Shown piece by piece: positions 26,778 through 35,809 of a stretch of 64,000 nt of DNA (the stretch's first letter is position 1; every line of letters starts with the position of its first letter). A program made the translations under genes and the position numbers. The notes under the pieces were generated by a model. The model was not told the DNA's origin, made no database searches, and saw only the letters and a program-made list of their open reading frames with translations. Source of the stretch: Xanthomonas sp. AM6 (GTDB lineage: Bacteria; Pseudomonadota; Gammaproteobacteria; Xanthomonadales; Xanthomonadaceae); NCBI RefSeq assembly GCF_025665335.1, contig NZ_CP106869.1, positions 3,126,501 through 3,190,500 on the forward strand, given 5' to 3'.

Positions 26778-28124
26778 ATGAGCGACCGTTCCGATCCCGT
26801 CCCGCCTTGCACCGTGCGCGCCGCCCTGCCCGACCCGGCGCCGGCCGCGGTGCTGGTCGGCCTCAGCGGCGGGCTGGATTCCAGCGTGCTGCTGCATGCG
26901 CTGTCGCAACGGCCGCAATACCGCAGCGCCGGATTGCGTGCGCTGCACGTGCACCACGGCCTGCATGCCGATGCCGACGCCTGGGCCGAACACTGCGCCG
27001 CGGTCTGCGCCGCGCTGGCGATCCCGTTGCAGGTGCTGCGCGTGCAGGTGCCGCGCGACAGCGGCCTGGGCCTGGAGGCGGCGGCGCGGCAGGCGCGGCG
27101 CGCGGCCTTCGCCCAGGCGCTGGCCGCCGGCGAATGGCTGGCGCTGGCGCAGCACCGCGACGACCAGGCCGAGACCTTCCTGCTGCGCGCGCTGCGCGCC
27201 TCCGGCCCGGACGCGCTGGCGGCGATGCAAGGCCTGCGCCCGTTCGCCGACGGCATGCTGTGGCGGCCGCTACTGGCGCTGCCGCGCGGCGACCTGCACG
27301 CGTATGCGCTGCGGCATGCGCTGCGCTGGATCGAAGACCCGAGCAACGCCGACCCCGGCTTCGACCGCAACTTCCTGCGCCTGCACGTGCTGCCGCTGCT
27401 ACGCCAGCGCTGGCCGCAGGCCGACGCGGCGCTGGCGCGCAGCGCGCAGCTGTGCGGCGAGGCCGGCGCGCTGCTGGACGATGGCGACCAGGCCGCGCTG
27501 GAGGCGGCGCGCGACGGTGCCGCGGCATCGCTGTCGCTGCCGCGGCTGCGCGCGCTGCCGGCGCCGCGGCGCGCGCGCGTGCTGCGGCGCTGGGTCGCGC
27601 AGGCGGGCCTGCCGCCGCTGCCGGCCGCCGGCCTGGCGGCGATCGAGCGCGACCTGCTGCATGCGCGTGCCGACGCCTCCGCGCAGTTCGCCTGGCACGG
27701 CGCGACGCTGCGCTGCTGGCGCGATGCGCTGTACGCCGAACGCGATCCGCCGCCGCTGCCGGCCGACTGGCATGCGCACTGGGACGGACGCGCGCCGCTG
27801 GCCCTGCCCGACGGCCGCCATCTGCGCCTGCTGGCCGATGCGCCGCTGGGATTCGACGCCCCGCTGCGGGTGCGGCTGCGCCAGGGCGGCGAACGCATCC
27901 TGCTGCCCGGGCGCGCGCACTCGCAGGCGCTCAAGCAGGTGCTGCAGGACCGCGCGGTGCCGCCGTGGCAGCGCGCGCGCTTGCCGCTGCTGTTCGACGC
28001 CGAGCGACTGCAGGCCGCCGGTGCGGACATCCTCGCCGCGCCGCTGCATGCCTGGCTGCAGGCGCACGGCGCGCGGCTGGCGCTGGACGCCGCCGCCACG
28101 CCATCGTCACCCGCCTCGCATTGA
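26778..28124 (+). CDS. tilS: tRNA(Ile)-lysidine synthase
   Basis: Converts the wobble C34 of the AUA-reading tRNA-Ile to lysidine using ATP and lysine; essential for decoding AUA. The PP-loop 'SGGLDSS' (residues 30-36) is present, followed by '[17 protein letters not shown]', and '[17 protein letters not shown]', all TilS-specific. The C-terminal TilS domain ends with '[17 protein letters not shown]'. The 448-residue length is like E. coli TilS. Start ATG 26778. Followed 31 bp later by xseB and then ispA, so a tilS-xseB-ispA unit is likely. Confidence 0.95.
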   Translation: MSDRSDPVPPCTVRAALPDPAPAAVLVGLSGGLDSSVLLHALSQRPQYRSAGLRALHVHHGLHADADAWAEHCAAVCAALAIPLQVLRVQVPRDSGLGLEAAARQARRAAFAQALAAGEWLALAQHRDDQAETFLLRALRASGPDALAAMQGLRPFADGMLWRPLLALPRGDLHAYALRHALRWIEDPSNADPGFDRNFLRLHVLPLLRQRWPQADAALARSAQLCGEAGALLDDGDQAALEAARDGAAASLSLPRLRALPAPRRARVLRRWVAQAGLPPLPAAGLAAIERDLLHARADASAQFAWHGATLRCWRDALYAERDPPPLPADWHAHWDGRAPLALPDGRHLRLLADAPLGFDAPLRVRLRQGGERILLPGRAHSQALKQVLQDRAVPPWQRARLPLLFDAERLQAAGADILAAPLHAWLQAHGARLALDAAATPSSPASH

Positions 28125-28155
28125 CCCTGCCGCCGACGCCGCGCACACTTCCGCG

Positions 28156-28419
28156 ATGCCCAAGAAGTCCCTAGACGATGCCTCCCCCATCGCCCGCTTC
28201 GAGCAGTCGCTCGAAGAGCTGGAAGTGCTGGTGGAGAAGATGGAAACCGGCGACCTGAGCCTGGAACAGTCGCTGAGCGCCTACGAACGCGGCGTCGGCC
28301 TGTACCGGCAGTGCCAGCAGGCGCTGGAACAGGCCGAACTGCGCGTGCGCCTGCTCAGCGACCCGGAGCAGCCGGACACCGCCGAGCCGTTCGATCCCGC
28401 CCCGCTCCATGGCGGCTGA
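28156..28419 (+). CDS. xseB: Exodeoxyribonuclease VII small subunit
   Basis: An 87-residue helical subunit that packs in several copies on XseA to form exonuclease VII, which trims single-stranded DNA. The conserved helix pair is clear: '[20 protein letters not shown]' then '[20 protein letters not shown]'. xseA is not in the window. Its end overlaps the ispA start by 11 bp, the usual xseB-ispA arrangement. Confidence 0.96.
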   Translation: MPKKSLDDASPIARFEQSLEELEVLVEKMETGDLSLEQSLSAYERGVGLYRQCQQALEQAELRVRLLSDPEQPDTAEPFDPAPLHGG

Positions 28420-29290
28420 CGCCGCGTTCGCGCGCTGGCGCCAGCGCGTGGAGGCCGGCCTGGAGGCGCACCTGCCTGCCGCTGCGGCCGCGCCGCAGCG
28501 CCTGCACGCGGCGATGCGCCATGCCACGCTCGGCGGCGGCAAGCGCATGCGCCCGCTGCTGGTCTACGCCAGCGGCGCGCTGTTCGGGGCCGACGAGGCG
28601 CGGCTGGATGCGCCGGCGCTGGCGGTGGAACTGATCCATGCCTATTCCCTGGTCCACGACGACCTGCCGGCGATGGACGACGATGCGCTGCGCCGCGGCC
28701 AGCCCACCGTGCACGTCGCCTTCGACGAGGCCACCGCGATCCTGGCCGGCGACGCGCTGCAGAGCCTGGCCTTCGCGCTGCTGGCCGGCGCCGGCGATGC
28801 CGACGCCGCGCTGCGTGTGCGCTGGCTGCAGACCCTGGCCGACGCGGCGGGCGCGGCCGGCATGTGCGGCGGCCAGGCGCTGGACATCGACGCCACCGGC
28901 GCAGTGCAGCCGCTGGCCGCGCTGGAACGCATGCATGCCTTGAAGACCGGCGCGCTGATCCGCGCCAGCGTGCGCCTGGGCGCGCTCGGCGGCGGCGCCG
29001 ACGCCGGCGCGCTGGCGCAGCTGGACGCCTTCGCCACCGCGCTGGGCCTGGCGTTCCAGGTGCGCGACGACATCCTCGACGTCGAGGCCAGTTCCGAACA
29101 GCTCGGCAAGACCGCCGGCAAGGACGCGGCGCAGGCCAAGTCCACCTACCCGGCGCTGCTCGGCATGGACGGCGCCAAGGCCAAGCTGGCCGAACTGGCG
29201 AGCGCGATGCGCGACGGCCTGCACGGCCATGGCGCGCGCGCCGACGCACTGGCCGCGCTGGCGCGGCTGGCGGTGGACCGCTCGCACTGA
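28409..29290 (+). CDS. ispA: Polyprenyl synthetase (farnesyl diphosphate synthase)
   Basis: Condenses IPP with DMAPP and GPP to farnesyl diphosphate, the precursor of undecaprenyl phosphate and quinone side chains. The first aspartate-rich motif 'DDLPAMDDD' is at residues 84-92 and the second is 'DDILD'; '[12 protein letters not shown]' (42-53) binds pyrophosphate. The 293-residue length is standard for IspA. The start overlaps xseB. In most genomes dxs follows ispA; here the gene is followed by a repeat array instead. Confidence 0.94.
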   Translation: MAADAAFARWRQRVEAGLEAHLPAAAAAPQRLHAAMRHATLGGGKRMRPLLVYASGALFGADEARLDAPALAVELIHAYSLVHDDLPAMDDDALRRGQPTVHVAFDEATAILAGDALQSLAFALLAGAGDADAALRVRWLQTLADAAGAAGMCGGQALDIDATGAVQPLAALERMHALKTGALIRASVRLGALGGGADAGALAQLDAFATALGLAFQVRDDILDVEASSEQLGKTAGKDAAQAKSTYPALLGMDGAKAKLAELASAMRDGLHGHGARADALAALARLAVDRSH

Positions 29291-29310
29291 CCCGTCCGAT
29301 TCAGGCGCCG

Positions 29311-29706
29311 CTCCTGCAGGAGCGGCTTCAATCTGGCGATGGATCAGTCGCGACGCATCGTTCGGCTCAGCCGACGCTCCCTGCAGGAGCTGTAGGAGCG
29401 GCTTCAGCCGCGACGAACGAAACGGCGGGCATGTCAGGCTTCAACTGTCAGGACTCAAGCCCTTCCCGGCACACCCATCGCACCGGCCGCAGCGCCCTGC
29501 GAAGCGACTTCAGTCTGTCGATAGATCAGTCGCGACGCATCGTTCGGCTAAGCCGCCGCTCCCTGCAAGAACTGTAGGAGCGGCTTCAGCCGCGACGAAC
29601 GAAGCGGCAGGCGTGTCAGGCCGCAGATCCTGTCGGCGCTCAAGCCCTCCACCGCACCCCATCGCACTGGCCTCAGTCCCTGTGGGAGCGACTTCAGTCG
29701 CGACGG
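29311..29706 (+). repeat. Imperfect 182-bp tandem repeat array (two full units and a truncated third)
   Basis: Unit A (about 29311-29494) and unit B (about 29495-29676) line up with a 182-bp period: 'atcagtcgcgacgcatcg' at 29343 and 29525, and 'tgtaggagcggcttcagccg' at 29391 and 29573. A third, shortened unit ('tgtgggagcgacttcagtcg' at 29681) follows. Each unit carries the 'ggagcggcttcagccgcgac' core common to Xanthomonadaceae intergenic repeats, and the sequences between cores are also alike ('cccatcgcac-ggcc'). It lies between the convergent ends of ispA and the GH39 gene. Confidence 0.9.
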
Positions 29707-29721
29707 GCTCTGCCGGTAACG

Positions 29722-29750
29722 CCTGTCGCGGCTGAAGCCGCTCCCGCAGG
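29722..29750 (-). repeat. Inverted copy of the REP-like 'ggagcggcttcagccgcgac' core
   Basis: 'ctgtcgcggctgaagccgct' continuing 'cccgcagg' is the reverse complement of the cores in the array just upstream. Direct and inverted copies could form a long hairpin at the 3' ends of both convergent transcripts. Confidence 0.9.
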
Positions 29751-29781
29751 CTCCATGTGCAGCGATGAACGAAGGAACCCG

Positions 29782-31335
29782 CTAGCGCGGGCTCACCTCG
29801 ACCAGCACCACGTCGTTGGCGCGCATCCGCACCTCCACCTGCGCGTTGCCGTCCTTGCCCACGCGCAGGGTGCGCGACTCCGGCGTGTCGGCGGTCAGGT
29901 CCTGCAGCTTGCGCAGCTGTTCGCTGCTCAACGTCTTCGGCGAACCCATGCGCAGATACGCGCTGTACGCGTCGTTGGCGTCGAACCCGGTGCGGCGGAT
30001 CGCCAGCGCGTAGGTGCCCGGCGCCAGGCCGCGCAGCTGCAGGCGCAGCGGCGCGCTCGGCGCGGCCGGCAGCACCTGGGTGAAGTACGGGCGATTGCTC
30101 TTGTCCTGGCGCGGCGTGACGAAGTCCCAGGCCAGCAGCTTCAGCACGCCGCCGTCGTAGGTCGCATAGCTCTGCGCGTCGGCGCTGCGCAGCTGCCGCT
30201 CGCCCAGCGCGTTGAGGTACTTGTAGGCGAAGTACGCCGGCTTGCGGATGCCCTGCGGGTTGAGCAGGCCGAAGCCGCCCTGGAACGGCGCCGTCGGCGG
30301 GCCCGGCTCCTCGAACAGGTCGCTGTAGGTCCAGTAGCTCATGCCCTGCACCAGCCCTTCGGTCGCCTTGAGCTTGCTCAGGATGTAGGCGGCGCTGAGG
30401 TAGGCGTCATGCACCGGATCGCGCGGCGTGTAGCTGGTGCTCCACTCGGTGAAGTACAGCGGCAGCCCGGGCATCGCCGAGGCCTGGATCTGCTCGCGCA
30501 CGCGGCGCACGTCGCCGATGATCGCGTCGGGCGACGGCGACAGCTTGGTGTCGCTCTCGCCCTTCTCGTCGAGGAAGCCGCCATCCACGCCATAGGTGTG
30601 GGTGGTGATGAAATCCAGCGGCGTGCCGGCGGCATGCGCATGGGCGATGAATTCCGGCACCCAGGCCGCGCCCGCCGTCGACGGCCCGCCGACCTTGAGC
30701 TGCGGGTCGATGCGCTTGATCGTCCTGGCCGTCGCGTCGTACAGGGCGAAATACGCCGGCTGGTCGGCGCCCTCCCAGAAGCCGGCCAGGTTCGGTTCGT
30801 TCCACACCTCGAAGTACCAGCGGCGCACTTCCTCTTCGCCGTAGCGCTGGCGCGCGTGGCGCACGAACGCCTCCACCAGCGCATTCCACTTGTCCAGCTG
30901 CGGATGCGAGGTGTTGCCCTTCCAGTAGAAGATCTGCTGGTCCGAACGCTTCATCGCCTCGGGAGTGAAGCCCAGTTCGACGAAGGGGCGGATGCCCATG
31001 CCGAGCATGCGGTCGTAGAGCTGGTCGATCCTGCTCCAGTCGTAGACCGGGCGCCCATCGACCTCGCGATAGGTGCCGAGCACGTCGTGGAAGATCGCGT
31101 GGAAGCGCAGGTAGCGGAACCCCAGTTCGTCCCGGGCGGTGCGCAGCTGCGCCAGGCTGTCCTCGCGCAGCAGCGTGCCCGGATAGTCCGACCCCACCGA
31201 CAGGTCGTAGAAGCGGTCGCGCGGCGATGTCGGCCCCTGCACGTCCAGCGCGATGTCGCGCGCCGCAGGTTGCGCCGCGGCGACCGCGCCAAGCGACATC
31301 AATGCGGCAGCCAGCACCAGGCGCAGCGCTCCCAT
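29782..31335 (-). CDS. GH39 family beta-xylosidase, secreted
   Basis: A 517-residue retaining glycosidase predicted to release xylose from xylo-oligosaccharides derived from plant xylan. A signal peptide ends near 'AVAAAQPAA'. The (beta/alpha)8 domain has the acid/base Glu180 in 'EVWNEPNLAGFW' and the nucleophile Glu297 in 'LYFTEWSTS', both in the expected GH39 settings, plus 'YLRFHAIFHDVLGTY' and 'THTYGV'. A beta-sandwich domain follows to the C-terminus. GH39 xylosidases are well known in Xanthomonas. Start ATG 31335; divergent from the M35 protease gene 283 bp away. Confidence 0.93.
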   Translation of the reverse strand: MGALRLVLAAALMSLGAVAAAQPAARDIALDVQGPTSPRDRFYDLSVGSDYPGTLLREDSLAQLRTARDELGFRYLRFHAIFHDVLGTYREVDGRPVYDWSRIDQLYDRMLGMGIRPFVELGFTPEAMKRSDQQIFYWKGNTSHPQLDKWNALVEAFVRHARQRYGEEEVRRWYFEVWNEPNLAGFWEGADQPAYFALYDATARTIKRIDPQLKVGGPSTAGAAWVPEFIAHAHAAGTPLDFITTHTYGVDGGFLDEKGESDTKLSPSPDAIIGDVRRVREQIQASAMPGLPLYFTEWSTSYTPRDPVHDAYLSAAYILSKLKATEGLVQGMSYWTYSDLFEEPGPPTAPFQGGFGLLNPQGIRKPAYFAYKYLNALGERQLRSADAQSYATYDGGVLKLLAWDFVTPRQDKSNRPYFTQVLPAAPSAPLRLQLRGLAPGTYALAIRRTGFDANDAYSAYLRMGSPKTLSSEQLRKLQDLTADTPESRTLRVGKDGNAQVEVRMRANDVVLVEVSPR

Positions 31336-31618
31336 GACATCCCCTCTCCAAAGCGTGAACGCTCGACTCTAGCATCGGAATGCTCACCGGCAAATCTGCA
31401 GCGCACCGGCGAACGCGCGATCCATGGCGCCAAGCGCTCGCGCAATGCAGCGAATCGTCGCGGGTACCTGATGCCCGCAAACGTCGATGTGGGATCGAGC
31501 ACCCGGTTCGCTGGACGAAATCGCAGACAACCCTGCAAACGCCGGTTGTGCGCCGATCGCCGGGCTAGTTTGCATACGCCCGCGCATGGGCAACCCTTTT
31601 TCGACGGAGAAAGCCCGC

Positions 31619-32710
31619 ATGAAACACGCATCCCTGATCTCGGCGGCAATCGGCCTCAGCCTGGTCGGCGTCATGTCGGCGGCCACTGCGCAATCGCAGC
31701 TGTCGCGCAACGCCACCCCGCTGCAGGTCGAGTTGGCGCCGGTCGCCGACGCGGACGGCCAGTACCGCGGCCAGATCGCGGTGACGGTGCGCAACACCGG
31801 CGAGCGCGTCGCGCGCGTGCCCAAGTGGGAACTGCCGCTGGGCGAACTCGACGCCAGCCTGTTCGAGGTCGTGCGCGACGGCAGCAGCGTCGACTACGTC
31901 GGCCGCCTGGTCAAGCGCGCCGCACCGCGCGCCGAGGATTACGTGACCCTGCAGCCGGGCGAGGCGCGGCACGCGCAGATCGACCTGGCCAACGCCTACG
32001 ACCTGTCGCGCAGCGGCACCTACACGATCAACCTCGACGCATCGCTGCAGTACGCCGCGTTCGCCGACGGCAGCAGGATGCAGCGCGCCGACGGCCAGCC
32101 GCAGACGGTGACCAGCGCGCCGCTGACGCTGTGGCTGGACGGCCGCGGCCGTGCGCTGCGCAACGAGCTGATGGCGGGGCCGCAGGCGGTGGTCAACGGC
32201 ATCAACTATGCCTCGTGCAGCAGCAGCCAGATCAGCACCATCGGCAGCGCGGTGAACTCGGCGCGCACCTACTCGCAGAACGCCAAGACCTATCTCAACG
32301 GCGGCGGCACCGGCCCGCGCTACACCACCTGGTTCGGCGCCTACAATGCCAGCCGCTACAGCACCGCCACCTCCAACTTCGTCAACATCGACGCGGCGAT
32401 CGACCAGAACAACGGCCAGGTCACCATCAACTGCGGCTGCAGCGACAGTTCCTACGCCTACGTCTACGCCAACCAGCCGTACCAGATCTACGTATGCAAC
32501 GCGTTCTGGAGCGCGCCGCTGACCGGCACCGACTCCAAGGCCGGCACCCTGATCCACGAGATGAGCCACTTCACCGTGGTCGCCGGCACCTCCGACTACG
32601 CCTACGGCCAGAGCGCGGCCAAGAGCCTGGCCACCAGCAACCCGGCGCGCGCGGTGAAGAACGCCGACAGCCACGAGTACTTCGCCGAGAACACGCCGGC
32701 GCAGAACTGA
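31619..32710 (+). CDS. M35 aspzincin metalloendopeptidase (peptidyl-Lys type), secreted
   Basis: A 363-residue secreted zinc protease. It has a signal peptide ('MSAATAQS'), an N-terminal beta-sandwich propeptide (about residues 26-175) and a C-terminal M35 catalytic domain. HEMSH is at residues 313-317 and the aspzincin signature GTxDxxYG is 'GTSDYAYG' with the zinc ligand Asp326. The end 'NADSHEYFAEN' also matches the peptidyl-Lys metalloendopeptidase pattern. Three cysteine pairs are likely. Such enzymes are commonest in fungi and cut before Lys. Start ATG 31619 with GGAGA 9 nt upstream. Confidence 0.92.
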   Translation: MKHASLISAAIGLSLVGVMSAATAQSQLSRNATPLQVELAPVADADGQYRGQIAVTVRNTGERVARVPKWELPLGELDASLFEVVRDGSSVDYVGRLVKRAAPRAEDYVTLQPGEARHAQIDLANAYDLSRSGTYTINLDASLQYAAFADGSRMQRADGQPQTVTSAPLTLWLDGRGRALRNELMAGPQAVVNGINYASCSSSQISTIGSAVNSARTYSQNAKTYLNGGGTGPRYTTWFGAYNASRYSTATSNFVNIDAAIDQNNGQVTINCGCSDSSYAYVYANQPYQIYVCNAFWSAPLTGTDSKAGTLIHEMSHFTVVAGTSDYAYGQSAAKSLATSNPARAVKNADSHEYFAENTPAQN

Positions 32711-32870
32711 GCCGGCGCGACATCCGGCGGTCCGCCCCAACGCTGCCGGCGTGCCGGCGGCGTTCGGACGTTGCCGCCAAGCGCGCCGGTCCATGCGGTG
32801 GCGGGCCTGGCCGCCATCGACGCAGGATGGCGGGCCCGGCTTGGGCCTCCGGCACGGATGCGTTCGGCAT

Positions 32871-32900
32871 AAAAAAAGCCCGGCGGGCGCCGGGCTTTTT
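32871..32900. terminator. Bidirectional intrinsic terminator
   Basis: AAAAAGCCCGGC(gggc)GCCGGGCTTTTT: a GC stem with A-tract on one side and T-tract on the other, between the convergent M35 and DUF4870 genes. It can stop transcription in both directions. Confidence 0.92.
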
Positions 32901-32918
32901 CGCGAAGCGGTGCCGCGC

Positions 32919-33293
32919 TTACTTGATCAGGCGCAGCGCGAACGGGTAGCGGTAGGCCACGCCTTCGTTGGCCTTGATCCCGGCGAGGATGCAGAACACC
33001 AGGTTCACCACCCACACCACCGGCATCAGCAGCCCGCCGATCACGATGATGCTGAGCACCACGCAGATCACGTAGCCGATGGCGACGGTGATCTGGAAGT
33101 TCAGCGCTTCCTTGGCCTGGTCGTTGAGGAACGACTTGGCCGGGTTGTCCTTGTTGATCAGCCAGATGATCAGCGGCACGATGAAGCCGGCGATGATGCC
33201 GGACAGATGGGTGATCAGTGCGACCGTGCGGTCTTCCTGCGGGCCGGTGGCCGGCGGCGGCGGCGGGGCGGTCACATTGTCGAATTCGCTCAT
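32919..33293 (-). CDS. DUF4870 membrane protein
   Basis: A 124-residue small membrane protein. After a Pro-rich head ('APPPPPATGPQ') comes the DUF4870 (Tic20-like) pattern: 'TVALITHLSGIIAGFIVPL', 'KDNPAKSFLNDQAKEALNFQI', two central hydrophobic helices and 'FCILAGIKANEGVAYRYPF'. Function unknown. Start ATG 33293 with GGAAGGGAATACCG upstream. Ends at a shared terminator. Confidence 0.93.
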   Translation of the reverse strand: MSEFDNVTAPPPPPATGPQEDRTVALITHLSGIIAGFIVPLIIWLINKDNPAKSFLNDQAKEALNFQITVAIGYVICVVLSIIVIGGLLMPVVWVVNLVFCILAGIKANEGVAYRYPFALRLIK

Positions 33294-33548
33294 CGGTATT
33301 CCCTTCCTATGGTGGTGAGTGGGCAAGGCTGGCGCGCCACTCTCGGCGGCTGGCGCAAGCCTGTCAAGCCGTGCGACGCGGACCGGCGCCGGCGCGGCCG
33401 CGCCGCCCGCGCCGGGAGGGCAACGCCCGGGGGGAACCGGCCGTCCTGCGCCGCCCAGGCACGCGTGCCTGCCGCCGCCCGCCTCCACCACCCGCCGCCA
33501 GGCCGATCCGCGCCGCCACAGCGCGTGACGGCGGCGCGCCGCGCAGGT

Positions 33549-34913
33549 TCAGGAGTTGCCGGCCACCGTCATCTTGCCGACCAGCACCGCGCCGATGTGC
33601 ACGTGCGAGCGCACGTCGATGTCGCGGCCGACCGCCTCGATGCGCTGGAACATCTCGCGCAGGTTGCCGGCGATGGTCACCTCGTCCACTGGGTAGGCGA
33701 TGGCGCCGTTCTCGATCCAGAAGCCGCCGGCGCCGCGCGAATAGTCGCCGGTGACCGGGTTGACGCCGTTGCCCATCAGTTCGGTGACCAGCAGGCCGCG
33801 CGGGATGCCGGCGGCGATCGACGCCAGGTCGTCGGCGTTGGCCGCCACCTGCAGGTTGTGCACGCCGCCGGCGTTGGCGGTGGTCTGCAGGCCGAGCTTG
33901 CGCGCCGAGTAGCTGCCCAGCACGTAGCGCTGCAGCACCCCGCCGGCGACCAGCGGCGCGGCGCGGGTGGCCACGCCCTCGCCGTCGAAGGCGGCCGAGC
34001 GCAGCCCGCGGCGCAGGTGCGGCAGTTCGTCGATCGCGAACCAGTCCGGGAACAGGCGGGTGCCGACGCTGTCGAGCAGGAAGCTGGCGCGGCGGTACAG
34101 CGCGCCGCCGGACACCGCGCCGAGCAGGTGCCCGACCAGCGAGCGCGCCATCTCCGGCGCGAACAGCACCGGCAGCTCGCCGGTCGGCAGCGAACGCGGC
34201 TGCAGCCGGGCGACGGTGCGTTCGGCGGCGCGGCGGCCGATCGCCGCCGGCTGTTCCAGGTCCTCGCGCGCCAGCGCGCTGCTGTACCAGCCGTCGCGCT
34301 GCATGCCGTCGCCGTGGCCGGCGATCAGCGCGCAGCCGATCGAATGGTGGGTGCTGCGCTCGCGGCCAAGGAAGCCGTGCGAGTTGGCGTATACCGACAG
34401 GCTCTCGCTGCTGCCGGCCGAGGCGCCGTCGGAATTGGCCACGCGCGGGTCGGCGTCGCGGCCGGCGGCCTCGCAGGCCAGCGCCAGTTCGATCGCCTCC
34501 TCGGCCTCCAGCGCCCACGGATGCCAACGGTCCAGCTCGGGCAGCTCGCGCGCCATCAGCGCCGCGTCGGCCAGCCCGGCGGCGACGTCGTCCTCGGTGT
34601 AGCGGGCGATCGCGCAGGCCTGGGCGACGGTCGCCTCGAGGCTGGATTCGTGCAGGTCGGCGGTGCTGGCGCTGCCCTTGCGCTGGCCGAAGTAGACGGT
34701 GACGCCGATGCCGCGGTCGCGGGTGGCCTCGACCGTTTCCACCGCGCCCAGGCGTACGTTGACGTCCAGCCCGCGGTCTTCGCTGCAGCTGACCTCGGCC
34801 TGGCTGGCGCCGAGCGCGCGCGCGCGCGCCAGCAGCCGCTCGGCGATGTCGGACAGGCGCTCCAGCCGTTCCAGGCTGTCGTCGCGGCGCAGTTCGGAGG
34901 TGATCGCGTTCAA
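33549..34913 (-). CDS. pmbA: Metalloprotease subunit PmbA (TldE)
   Basis: A 454-residue partner of TldD. Together they form the TldD/TldE heterodimeric protease that processes modified peptides such as microcin B17 precursor and unfolded CcdA. As expected for the TldE side it lacks the HExxxH motif. The C-terminus 'FQRIEAVGRDIDVRSHVHIGAVLVGKMTVAG' is characteristic. TTG 34913 is chosen as start: AAGGA lies about 8 nt upstream and the length matches E. coli PmbA (450). It diverges from yjgA; tldD is 0.9 kb away on the same strand beyond yjgA. Confidence 0.93.
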   Translation of the reverse strand: MNAITSELRRDDSLERLERLSDIAERLLARARALGASQAEVSCSEDRGLDVNVRLGAVETVEATRDRGIGVTVYFGQRKGSASTADLHESSLEATVAQACAIARYTEDDVAAGLADAALMARELPELDRWHPWALEAEEAIELALACEAAGRDADPRVANSDGASAGSSESLSVYANSHGFLGRERSTHHSIGCALIAGHGDGMQRDGWYSSALAREDLEQPAAIGRRAAERTVARLQPRSLPTGELPVLFAPEMARSLVGHLLGAVSGGALYRRASFLLDSVGTRLFPDWFAIDELPHLRRGLRSAAFDGEGVATRAAPLVAGGVLQRYVLGSYSARKLGLQTTANAGGVHNLQVAANADDLASIAAGIPRGLLVTELMGNGVNPVTGDYSRGAGGFWIENGAIAYPVDEVTIAGNLREMFQRIEAVGRDIDVRSHVHIGAVLVGKMTVAGNS

Positions 34914-34930
34914 TGCTTTATCCTTGTTAT

Positions 34931-35020
34931 GCGAGTCCCTTCGCAAGAGCCCGGCCATCCATGGCCGGACTTGGAATAATGCGATTCCTTCGCAAGAGCC
35001 CGGCCATCCATGGCCGGACT
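34931..35020 (+). repeat. Two direct copies of a ~40-bp repeat with internal palindrome
   Basis: 'cttcgcaagagcccggccat' continuing 'ccatggccggact' occurs at about 34938-34971 and again about 49 bp later at 34987-35020. Each copy contains a self-complementary 'cggccatccatggccg' core. The pair fills most of the 146-bp divergent spacer between pmbA and yjgA, where promoters for both genes must lie. Confidence 0.88.
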
Positions 35021-35059
35021 TTCTAATTTGATGTTTCAGACTGATCGAGTAGTAGGACC

Positions 35060-35665
35060 ATGCGCGGACGCGACGAAGACACCGGTGAATTCCGCGGCGA
35101 CAGCCGCAGCCAGCAGCGCCGCGCGGCGCTGGAAGTGCTGACCCTGGGCGAGAAGCTGGTGGCGCTGACCCCGGCACAGCTGGCCAAGCTGCCGGTGCCC
35201 GAGTCGCTGATCCCGCACATCGAGGAAACCAAGCGCATCACCTCGCACATCGCGCACAAGCGGCAGCTGGCGTTCCTGGCCAAGCAGATGCGCCGCGAGG
35301 ACGACGCGACGCTGGACGCGATCCGCGAGGCGATGGACGTCAACAGCGACGGCGCGCGCCGCGAAGTGGCGGCGATCCACCGGGTCGAGGACTGGCGCGC
35401 GCGGCTGCTCGCCGACGGCGACAGCGCGCTGTCCGAGCTGCTGGACGAATACCCCGAGGCCGACCGCCAGCGGCTGCGCCAGCTGATCCGCAACGCCAAG
35501 GAAGAGCGGCTGAAGAACAAACCGCCGCATGCCTATCGCGAGCTGTTCCGGGAGCTGCGTGAGCTGGTGCTGGGTGACTTGGGACGCGGGGCCGGGGACG
35601 CGGGACTCGAAGAAGCGGACGCCGAAGACGACGATATGGACACCGACGACGACGCGCGCGGCTGA
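35060..35665 (+). CDS. yjgA: Ribosome biogenesis factor YjgA/DarP (DUF615)
   Basis: A 201-residue protein that associates with late 50S precursors and helps peptidyl-transferase centre maturation (DarP in E. coli). The family signature is strong: '[19 protein letters not shown]', '[20 protein letters not shown]', 'FLAKQMRR'. The last ~25 residues are Asp/Glu/Gly-rich and partly encoded by GGGACGCGGG-type repeats (35577-35603), an extension not seen in E. coli. ATG 35060 is the start. Usually transcribed divergently from pmbA, as here. Confidence 0.95.
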   Translation: MRGRDEDTGEFRGDSRSQQRRAALEVLTLGEKLVALTPAQLAKLPVPESLIPHIEETKRITSHIAHKRQLAFLAKQMRREDDATLDAIREAMDVNSDGARREVAAIHRVEDWRARLLADGDSALSELLDEYPEADRQRLRQLIRNAKEERLKNKPPHAYRELFRELRELVLGDLGRGAGDAGLEEADAEDDDMDTDDDARG

Positions 35666-35775
35666 GCCGCGACGCCGGCCCCGCACGGTCGCGCGCCCGC
35701 GACCGCCCCGGCACGCCAGGCGGCGACGCCGGGCACGCGCATCGGCATCGCCACAGCGACGGCGCGCGGCTTTGC

Positions 35776-35809
35776 CGAATCCCGAATCCCGATTCCCCAC
35801 TCCCGGCTC
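35776..35809 (-). repeat. Single arm of GGGATT repeat element
   Basis: 'ccgaatcccgaatcccgatt' continuing 'ccccactcccgg' is the reverse complement of the GGGATTxGGG arms seen at 41231 and 53408. It lies between the convergent ends of yjgA and tldD, directly at the tldD stop codon. Confidence 0.8.

Noticed and set aside
29311-29750. CRISPR array
   Set aside because: Only two full units with a 182-bp period, similar 'spacers', and no cas genes.
29755-32949. Long plus-strand frame over the GH39 and M35 genes
   Set aside because: It runs antisense to GH39 and out of frame with M35, both well supported; its translation is Arg/His-rich shadow.
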